Below, in pieces: positions 1-4,490 of a stretch of DNA of 5,086 bases (its first letter is position 1; every line of letters starts with the position of its first letter). Under the pieces are notes generated by a model. That model made no database searches and was not told the origin of the DNA. It worked only from the letters and a program-made list of their open reading frames with translations. A program made the position numbers and the translations under genes. Source of the stretch: Bacillota bacterium (lineage in GTDB: Bacteria; Bacillota; Clostridia; Peptostreptococcales; Anaerovoracaceae); NCBI GenBank assembly GCA_016281165.1, contig JAEEIC010000252.1, positions 1-5,086 of the forward strand, read 5' to 3'.

Positions 1-405
1 ATCCAGAACGGCGTCGTTATAGACCACATCACCCCGGGGCAGGGCATGAGGCTCTACGAGCTTCTGGGCCTGGACAGGCTCGACTGCTCCGTCGCCATCA
101 TCAAGAACGCCATGGGCAGCCGCGGCCTGCGCAAGGACATCATCAAGATCGATCAGGAGCTCGATCTCGATCTTGACGTCATCGGTTACGTCGATCCCGG
201 CGCCACCGTCAATCTCATCAGGGACGGAGCCGTGGTCGAGAAAAAGACCATCGATATGCCCGAAAGGCTCGTGGACGTCATCAAATGCAGGAATCCCCGC
301 TGCATCACCGGCAGCGAGCAGGAGCTCGCGCACGTCTTCGTCCTCACCGACAGGGAGAACAAGATCTACCGCTGCCTGTACTGCGAAGCGCAGGCCCAGC
401 AGTAA
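1..405 (+). CDS. pyrI: Aspartate carbamoyltransferase regulatory chain, 3' part (5' end outside window)
   Basis: This is the C-terminal 134 residues of PyrI, the regulatory subunit that assembles with PyrB into cytosolic aspartate carbamoyltransferase (second step of pyrimidine synthesis) and usually carries allosteric nucleotide control. The visible frame is open from base 1 and starts with the family segment NGVVIDHITPGQG, so the ATG at 46 is an internal Met, not the start. Further family landmarks are GLRKDIIKID and DPGATVNLI, found in the nucleotide-binding domain and domain junction. The C-terminal zinc domain has four cysteines in the expected CxxxxC (CRNPRC, from base 286) and CxxC (CLYC, from base 373) arrangement. 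The stop is TAA at 403-405. Only a few residues should be missing upstream if it has the usual length of about 140-150. pyrB is expected immediately upstream. Identity is confident; the nature of the allosteric effector cannot be read from the sequence. Confidence 0.96.
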   Translation: MQNGVVIDHITPGQGMRLYELLGLDRLDCSVAIIKNAMGSRGLRKDIIKIDQELDLDLDVIGYVDPGATVNLIRDGAVVEKKTIDMPERLVDVIKCRNPRCITGSEQELAHVFVLTDRENKIYRCLYCEAQAQQ

Positions 406-412
406 GGGGACG

Positions 413-457
413 AACTCCGAACGATCAGCCGCGAGCTTAGACAAAACGTTCGGCTTT
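413..457. promoter_or_regulatory. Candidate PurR operator: inverted pair of PurBox-like CCGAAC sites
   Basis: CCGAACG at 417-423 is repeated as a perfect inverted copy, CGTTCGG, at 447-453. The Gram-positive (Bacillus-type) PurR repressor, whose DNA binding is relieved by PRPP, recognises two inverted boxes of the form AWWWCCGAACWWT. Each box here fits 11 of 13 positions (413-425 and, on the opposite strand, 445-457). The 25 bases between the CGAAC and GTTCG cores match the 24-25 expected from the known 16-17 bp box spacing. The position upstream of a purE promoter also fits, although the pair ends 47 bases before the -35, further away than I recall for Bacillus subtilis. As RNA the same repeat could form a 7-bp hairpin with a 23-base loop and act as a poor terminator for pyrI, but only CTTT follows. 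A purR gene is not visible, so this is a motif-based call. Confidence 0.45.
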
Positions 458-462
458 GGTCG

Positions 463-502
463 CGAAATTTCGATAATAATATTCAGAAAATTTGTCGAAA
501 TT
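463..502. repeat. AT-rich stretch with repeated CGAAATT, in direct and inverted arrangement
   Basis: CGAAATT occurs at 463-469 and again at 496-502, exactly 33 bases apart, which is close to three helical turns. The first copy is part of the palindrome CGAAATTTCG (463-472). AATTTCGA (466-473) also pairs with TCGAAATT (495-502) around a 21-base AT-rich loop. The stretch lies immediately upstream of the -35 hexamer and is much richer in A+T than the flanking coding DNA. It could be an UP-like element, an extension of the PurR-type operator (the CGAA core recurs) or another protein-binding site. The repeats are directly visible; any function is inference. Confidence 0.4.
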
Positions 503-504
503 CC

Positions 505-533
505 TTGATTCATCTTTTGCTGTGTGCTATGAT
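505..533 (+). promoter_or_regulatory. Sigma-70-type promoter for the pur operon
   Basis: The -35 hexamer TTGATT (505-510) is separated by exactly 17 bases from the -10 hexamer TATGAT (528-533). TG at 525-526, one base before the -10, makes it an extended -10 promoter. Transcription would start near base 540, about 15 bases before the first helix of the riboswitch, so the whole aptamer is in the leader. The hexamers match consensus at 5 of 6 (TATAAT) and 4 of 6 (TTGACA) positions. Confidence 0.8.
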
Positions 534-553
534 GTGGCGTATTTTTGTTTGAG

Positions 554-630
554 CCTTCTGCGACTGACGGAAGAATGTGGAGCACCACAGAGGAGCGGAA
601 GGAATAGAGAAAAGAGCCGACCGTCTGGGC
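554..630 (+). ncRNA. ZTP (pfl) riboswitch aptamer in the purE leader
   Basis: This cis-acting RNA binds ZMP/ZTP (AICAR nucleotides), the alarm signal of 10-formyltetrahydrofolate shortage. All hallmarks of the pfl motif are present in order. P1 is CCTTC (554-558) paired with GAAGG (598-602). The conserved GACTGACGG follows at 562-570. P2 is TGTGG (576-580) paired with CCACA (585-589) over an AGCA loop. The conserved GGAGCG lies at 592-597. After a short A-rich linker comes the 3' element CCGTCTGGGC (621-630). The pseudoknot is perfect: GACGG (566-570) pairs with CCGTC (621-625), with A-U replacing the more common G-C seen in GGCG/CCGCC versions, which is a compensatory change. P3 is GCC (616-618) with GGC (628-630). 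Its 3' strand is shared with the terminator that follows. ZTP riboswitches are known in front of purine and folate one-carbon genes, which fits this context. Confidence 0.93.
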
Positions 631-670
631 ACACCTATAACGCGATGTACGGGTGTGCCCTTGTATTTTT
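627..670 (+). terminator. Intrinsic terminator, expression platform of the ZTP riboswitch
   Basis: GGGCACACC (627-635) pairs perfectly with GGTGTGCCC (652-660). An additional T-G pair (636/651) closes a 14-base loop, and the U-rich tract TTGTATTTTT (661-670) follows. The first four stem bases, GGGC (627-630), are also the last bases of the aptamer's CTGGGC element and of helix P3. Ligand-stabilised aptamer and terminator are therefore mutually exclusive. The expected logic is termination at low ZMP/ZTP and readthrough into purE at high ZMP/ZTP. Confidence 0.92.
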
Positions 671-672
671 CG

Positions 673-680
673 AAGGAGGA
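673..680 (+). promoter_or_regulatory. Ribosome binding site of purE
   Basis: AAGGAGGA ends five bases before the ATG at 686. This decides the purE start. The in-frame ATG at 653 lies inside the 3' strand of the terminator stem and has no comparable Shine-Dalgarno sequence. The site is just after the U-tract, so it is present only in readthrough transcripts. Confidence 0.9.
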
Positions 681-685
681 TACGC

Positions 686-1174
686 ATGAAGAAAGTCGGG
701 ATAATCATGGGGAGCGACAGCGACCTTCCCATAATCCAGAAGGCGGTGAAGATGCTCGACAGCCTGGGAGTGCCCTATGAGGTCCACGTTTATTCGGCCC
801 ACAGGACCCCCGAGCAGGCGAGAGACTTCGCTTTGAACGCCAGGAAGAACGGTTTCGGAGCCCTGATCGCGGCAGCCGGCATGGCCGCCCATCTGGCGGG
901 AGCCATAGCCGCCAACACGACCCTGCCTGTGATAGGCATACCCTGCAGGTCCTCGAACCTCGACGGGCTCGACGCTCTGCTGGCAACGGTACAGATGCCC
1001 ACCGGCATCCCCGTCGCCACGGTCGCCATCGACGGCGGAGGCAACGCGGCTCTTCTGGCCGCCCAGATCCTCGCGGTCGAAGACGCGGAGCTGGCCGCAA
1101 AGCTCGACGCCAAGAGGAAGAGCGACGCCGAGGCGGTGCTGGCAAAGGACGCCGGCATAGCGGAAAGACTTTAG
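686..1174 (+). CDS. purE: N5-carboxyaminoimidazole ribonucleotide mutase (PurE, class I)
   Basis: This 162-residue cytosolic enzyme interconverts N5-CAIR and CAIR in purine step 6. The ATG at 686 is chosen because of AAGGAGGA five bases upstream and because MKKVGIIMGSDSD is the normal family N-terminus. Visible motifs are GSDSD (residues 9-13), the catalytic-loop SAHRTPEQ (37-44, with H39 at the position of the key PurE histidine), AAGMAAHLAGA (63-73), PVIGIPCRSS (81-90) and QMPTGIPVAT (103-112). The HRTP motif and VQMPTGIPVAT segment fit the bacterial class I type, not class II AIR carboxylases, which carry HKT. Class I enzymes normally need PurK to make N5-CAIR, but purC, not purK, follows here. 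It is the first gene under the ZTP riboswitch. All six Arg codons are AGG/AGA and half of the 12 Ile codons are ATA. Length is typical for the family. Confidence 0.97.
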   Translation: MKKVGIIMGSDSDLPIIQKAVKMLDSLGVPYEVHVYSAHRTPEQARDFALNARKNGFGALIAAAGMAAHLAGAIAANTTLPVIGIPCRSSNLDGLDALLATVQMPTGIPVATVAIDGGGNAALLAAQILAVEDAELAAKLDAKRKSDAEAVLAKDAGIAERL

Positions 1175-1224
1175 ATCGTTTTTAAATGTCAACCATTTCA
1201 AAGATATATCAGCATCACAGCAGT

Positions 1225-1230
1225 AAGGAG
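1225..1230 (+). promoter_or_regulatory. Ribosome binding site of purC
   Basis: AAGGAG lies six bases before the ATG at 1237 and rules out the upstream in-frame ATG at 1186, whose extra 17 residues are outside the family N-terminus. The 62-base purE-purC gap contains no convincing terminator or promoter; TTTTT at 1180-1184 is not preceded by a GC-rich stem. Confidence 0.85.
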
Positions 1231-1236
1231 AGTAAA

Positions 1237-1920
1237 ATGGAACTTGTTTACACCGGAAAGACCAAGAATGTTTACGCGCTCGAGAACGGCAATTATCTGC
1301 TCAAGTTCAAGGATGACGTCACCGGAGCCGACGGAGTCTTCGATCCCGGCATGAACCAGGTGGGTCTCACCATCGAGGGCGTGGGCGACGTCAATCTGCG
1401 CATGTCCATCTACTATTTCGAGAAGCTCAACGCGGCCGGCATCAAGACCCATTACGTCAGCGCCGATCTCGCCAACACCACCATGGAAGTCCTGCCCGCC
1501 AAGGTATTCGGCAAGGGCCTCGAGGTGATCTGCCGCCACAAGGCAGTCGGAAGCTTCTACCGCCGCTACAGCGACTACATCGAAGAGGGAGCCGATCTTC
1601 CCGCCTACGTCGAGATGACCTTCAAGAACGACGCCAAGGGCGATCCCCTCGTGACCAAGGACGGCCTCGTGATCCTGGGAGTCATGACCGAGAAGCAGTA
1701 TGACGACATCAAGGAGATGACCCAGAAGATCACCCAGATCGTGGCCGACGACATGCTCGAGAAGGGCCTGGTCCTCTACGACATCAAGTTCGAGTTCGGT
1801 TACGACGCCGACGGCAACGTCATGCTCATCGACGAGATCGCTTCCGGCAACATGCGCGTCTACAAGGACGGAGAGTACATCCAGCCCATGACCCTCTCCG
1901 AGCTCTTCTTCGCGAAATAA
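1237..1920 (+). CDS. purC: Phosphoribosylaminoimidazole-succinocarboxamide synthase (SAICAR synthetase), divergent form
   Basis: This 227-residue enzyme ligates aspartate to CAIR using ATP (purine step 8). The N-terminal VYTGKTKNVY (4-13) and FKDDVTG (24-30) form the nucleotide-binding start typical of PurC. LEVICRHKAVGS (95-106) matches SAICAR synthetase signature 1, with Gly for the usual Pro and Val for Thr/Ala. KNDAKGDPL (130-138) is the conserved KDD-x-x-GDP-like segment. LYDIKFEFG (180-188) is signature 2. The segment after it reads DEIASGNMRVYKDG (199-212) where well-studied PurC proteins have DEISPDTCRLWD, so the enzyme belongs to a divergent branch of the family. Length is only slightly below the usual 235-240. 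The start is fixed by AAGGAG. Codon use differs from purE: 13 of 13 Ile codons are ATC and 5 of 5 Arg codons are CGC. Function as PurC is well supported by the motifs and the operon, even though the variant is unusual. Confidence 0.94.
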   Translation: MELVYTGKTKNVYALENGNYLLKFKDDVTGADGVFDPGMNQVGLTIEGVGDVNLRMSIYYFEKLNAAGIKTHYVSADLANTTMEVLPAKVFGKGLEVICRHKAVGSFYRRYSDYIEEGADLPAYVEMTFKNDAKGDPLVTKDGLVILGVMTEKQYDDIKEMTQKITQIVADDMLEKGLVLYDIKFEFGYDADGNVMLIDEIASGNMRVYKDGEYIQPMTLSELFFAK

Positions 1921-1935
1921 AAAAAGACATCCCCA

Positions 1936-1968
1936 CCGCGCATAAAACAGGAGGTTTTCAATGGGCGG
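1936..1968 (+). other. Possible weak hairpin over the purF ribosome binding site and start codon
   Basis: CCGCGCAT (1936-1943) can pair with ATGGGCGG (1961-1968) at 7 of 8 positions. That would place AGGAGG (1949-1954) in a 17-base loop and the purF ATG in the stem, with ATTTTTC following. It might modulate purF translation or act as a partial terminator inside the gene. The mismatch and the large loop make it marginal. Confidence 0.2.
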
Positions 1969-3385
1969 ATTTTTCGGTATCACCTCTAAACACGACTGCA
2001 TGACCGACGTCTTCTTCGGCACCGACTATCATTCCCATCTCGGTACCCGCCGGGGAGGCATGGCGGCCTTCGATCCCGAGATCGGTCTGCAGAGGGAGAT
2101 ACACAGCATAGAGAACGCGCCCTTCAGGACCAGATTCGCCAACATCTTCAATGAAATGAAGGGAAACTCGGTCATAGGCTGCATAAGCGACAGCGATCCC
2201 CAGCCCATGATGGTGAGATCCAATCTCGGCACCTACGCCATCTGCACCGTGGGCGTCATCAACAACTCGAAGCAGCTGATAGACCAGTACCTTTCCTTCA
2301 GCGGCGGCCATTTCGACGCCATGACCGGTGGCAGGGTCAACAGCACCGAGCTGATGGCGGCCCTGATAGACCAGAAGAGCAGCTTCGAGGAGGGCATAGC
2401 CTTCGCCCAGAAGCAGATAGTCGGGACGGCCAACGTCCTGATCCTCACCGATGACGGCTCGCTGATCACCGCCAGAGACCGCATGGGCAGGATCCCCGTC
2501 AGCATAGGCAGAAGGGAGGACGGCTACGCCGTGTCCTTCGAGGAATTCGCCTATGAAAAGCTGGGCTTCACCTTTGAAAAGGAGCTCGGCCCCGGAGAGA
2601 TAGTGAAGCTCACCCCCGATTCGCTCACGGTGCTGAGCCCGGCGAGAAAGAAGAAGAGGATCTGCGCCTTCCTCTGGAGCTACTACGGTTATCCGACTTC
2701 GACCTATGAAGGCGTCAACGTCGAGGCCATGCGCTACCGCAACGGCGCCATCATGGCCGCGGCGGACAGGGAGAACGGCACCGCCCAGGACATAGACTAC
2801 GTGGGAGGAGTCCCCGATTCGGGAACTCCCCATGCCATCGGCTACGCCAACGAGGCGGGCAAGCACTTCGCCAGGGCCTTCATCAAGTACACCCCGACCT
2901 GGGCCAGGAGCTTCATGCCTCCCAACCAGACCGAGAGGAACCGCATCGCCCAGATGAAGCAGATCCCCGTCAAGGAGCTCATCCAGGACAAGAACCTGCT
3001 CTTCGTCGACGATTCGATCGTAAGAGGCACCCAGCTCAAGGAGACCGTCGATTTCCTCTACGCCAGCGGCGCCAAGGCGGTCCACATGAGGTCGGCCTGC
3101 CCGCCCATCATGTACGCCTGCAAGTACCTCAACTTCTCGCGCTCTAACAGCGAGATGGAGCTGCTAAGCCGCAGGATCATCATCGAGCTCGAGGGCGAGG
3201 ACGGCCTCAAGCACATCGACGAGTACAGCGACGGCAGCACCGAGAGGGGCAGGAACCTGCGCCGGGCAATAGCGGAGAAGTTCCAGTTCGCTTCGCTGGA
3301 GTTCCAGTCGCTCGAGGGCGTGATCGAAGCGATAGGCATAGAACCCTGCGATCTGTGCACCTACTGCTGGAACGGAAAGGAATAA
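1961..3385 (+). CDS. purF: Amidophosphoribosyltransferase-type protein lacking the glutaminase catalytic cysteine
   Basis: This 474-residue protein matches PurF, which makes 5-phosphoribosylamine from PRPP in the first committed purine step. The C-terminal phosphoribosyltransferase half is canonical: FVDDSIVRGT (348-357) is the PRPP-binding loop and SACPPI follows at 378-383. Cysteines at 235, 387 and in CDLCTYC (463, 466, 469) match the Fe-S-ligand positions of Bacillus-type PurF. The N-terminal Ntn domain is present but altered. The protein begins MGGFFGI where PurF has a processed Cys1 (CGxFGI). In place of GHxRYST it has GCISDSDP (73-80), in place of the HNGN loop TVGVINN (96-102), and in place of SDSE NSTE (127-130). 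The start is firm: AGGAGG six bases upstream and an in-frame TAA at 1943, with no Cys codon between. Hydrolysis of glutamine by this chain is therefore doubtful. It may use free ammonia or a partner glutaminase. I recall similar MGGFFG proteins annotated as PurF in other anaerobes. Confidence 0.9.
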   Translation: MGGFFGITSKHDCMTDVFFGTDYHSHLGTRRGGMAAFDPEIGLQREIHSIENAPFRTRFANIFNEMKGNSVIGCISDSDPQPMMVRSNLGTYAICTVGVINNSKQLIDQYLSFSGGHFDAMTGGRVNSTELMAALIDQKSSFEEGIAFAQKQIVGTANVLILTDDGSLITARDRMGRIPVSIGRREDGYAVSFEEFAYEKLGFTFEKELGPGEIVKLTPDSLTVLSPARKKKRICAFLWSYYGYPTSTYEGVNVEAMRYRNGAIMAAADRENGTAQDIDYVGGVPDSGTPHAIGYANEAGKHFARAFIKYTPTWARSFMPPNQTERNRIAQMKQIPVKELIQDKNLLFVDDSIVRGTQLKETVDFLYASGAKAVHMRSACPPIMYACKYLNFSRSNSEMELLSRRIIIELEGEDGLKHIDEYSDGSTERGRNLRRAIAEKFQFASLEFQSLEGVIEAIGIEPCDLCTYCWNGKE

Positions 3386-3398
3386 AAGGAACATACAA

Positions 3399-4487
3399 AT
3401 GAGCAGCAAATCAAGATCTGAAGCCTACGCGGCGGCGGGAGTCGATATCGAGGCCGGCTACGAGGGCGTAAAGCTCATGAGAAAGCACGTCGAGCGCACC
3501 TTCATCCCCGGAGTCGTCTCGGATATAGGGGGCTTCGGCGGACTGTTCGCTCCCGACGTAAAGGGCATGGAGGAACCCATACTGGTCTCCGGCACCGACG
3601 GCGTCGGCACCAAGCAGCGCATCGCCCAGCTCATGGGAAAGCATGACACCGTGGGCATCGACTGCGTGGCCATGTGCGTGAACGATATCATCTGCTGCGG
3701 CGCCAGGCCCATCATCTTCCTCGATTACATCGCCATCGGCAAGAACGACCCCGTGAAGGTCGCGGAGCTGGTGAGCGGGGTCGCGGAGGGCTGCGTGCAG
3801 GCGGGCTGCGCCCTGATAGGCGGAGAGACCGCCGAGCATCCGGGCACCATGACGGCTGACGATTACGACCTGGCCGGTTTTTCCGTCGGCATCGCGGACA
3901 AGAAGGCCATCATAGACAGCAAGAGGATGAAGGCGGGGGACGCGGTCATCGCGCTTCCTTCGACCGGCGTCCATTCCAACGGTTTCTCCCTCGTGCGCAA
4001 GGTCTTCGACGTCGAGAACATCGATCTCAAGGCCCCGGCGAGAGAGGTCATGAAGGATAAGGAAGCGGCAGAGCTTCTGGGCGACGCGCCCATAGGCGAG
4101 GTCCTGCTCGTACCGACGAAGATCTACGTCAAGCCCGTTCTCAAGGTCCTTGAGAACTGCGACGTCAAGGGCATCAGCCACATCACCGGCGGCGGCTTCT
4201 ACGAGAACGTTCCCAGGAGCATACCCGACGGACTCGGCGCGAAGATAAAGACTGCCGACGTGAAGGTCCTGCCGGTCTTTAGGGCCATACAGGCCGAGAG
4301 CGCGGCGAAGGGCTTCGCCATCAGCGACCGCGACATGTTCAACACCTTCAACATGGGCGTTGGCATGGTCGTGATAGTGCCCGAGAGCGAGTGCGGCAGA
4401 GCCATAGAGATACTGAAGGCCGAGGGCATCGACGCCTACAGGGTCGGCGAGATCGTGAAGTCCGAAGACAAGATCATCCTGGAGTAG
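3399..4487 (+). CDS. purM: Phosphoribosylformylglycinamidine cyclo-ligase (AIR synthetase)
   Basis: This 362-residue cytosolic enzyme uses ATP to close FGAM to aminoimidazole ribonucleotide (purine step 5). The family motifs appear in order: the start YAAAGVDIEAG (10-20), ATP/phosphate-binding GTDGVGTK (65-72), CVNDI (93-97), GGETAE (141-146), the glycine-rich LPSTGVHSNGFSLVR (186-200), HITGGGFYEN (261-270) and FNMGVGM (317-323). Length is slightly above the usual of about 345. The start ATG follows AAAAGGAA, with eight bases between AGGA and the ATG, and lies 13 bases after the purF stop, so it is co-translated in the same operon. Nothing in the sequence suggests loss of function. Confidence 0.97.
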   Translation: MSSKSRSEAYAAAGVDIEAGYEGVKLMRKHVERTFIPGVVSDIGGFGGLFAPDVKGMEEPILVSGTDGVGTKQRIAQLMGKHDTVGIDCVAMCVNDIICCGARPIIFLDYIAIGKNDPVKVAELVSGVAEGCVQAGCALIGGETAEHPGTMTADDYDLAGFSVGIADKKAIIDSKRMKAGDAVIALPSTGVHSNGFSLVRKVFDVENIDLKAPAREVMKDKEAAELLGDAPIGEVLLVPTKIYVKPVLKVLENCDVKGISHITGGGFYENVPRSIPDGLGAKIKTADVKVLPVFRAIQAESAAKGFAISDRDMFNTFNMGVGMVVIVPESECGRAIEILKAEGIDAYRVGEIVKSEDKIILE

Positions 4488-4490
4488 AAA

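Noticed and set aside
417..457. Intrinsic terminator of pyrI
   Set aside because: The stem has only seven pairs around a 23-base loop and is followed by CTTTGG, not a U-tract. The PurBox reading fits better, although weak termination is not excluded.
653..685. Earlier ATG for purE
   Set aside because: The ATG is inside the terminator stem without a Shine-Dalgarno, and the extra residues are not in the family; AAGGAGGA points to 686.
492..689. Small + strand open frame of 65 codons over the promoter and riboswitch
   Set aside because: It would start upstream of the promoter's transcription start, runs through the aptamer and terminator stem, has no ribosome binding site, and its sequence is explained by RNA structure.
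1186..1236. Earlier ATG for purC
   Set aside because: The 17 extra residues are unlike PurC N-termini, and AAGGAG is correctly spaced for 1237 only.
1175..1236. Terminator or second promoter between purE and purC
   Set aside because: TTTTT at 1180-1184 has no GC-rich stem before it, and I see no hexamer pair with acceptable spacing.
1997..1999. Cys13 of PurF as a replacement glutaminase nucleophile
   Set aside because: An Ntn nucleophile must be at the processed N-terminus. The conserved FFGI strand precedes this Cys, so it cannot sit in that place without loss of the strand. I cannot exclude some other role.
1958..3085. 375-codon open frame on the - strand opposite purF
   Set aside because: Same antisense shadow effect; no start context and no recognisable domain, while the + strand encodes a clear PurF.
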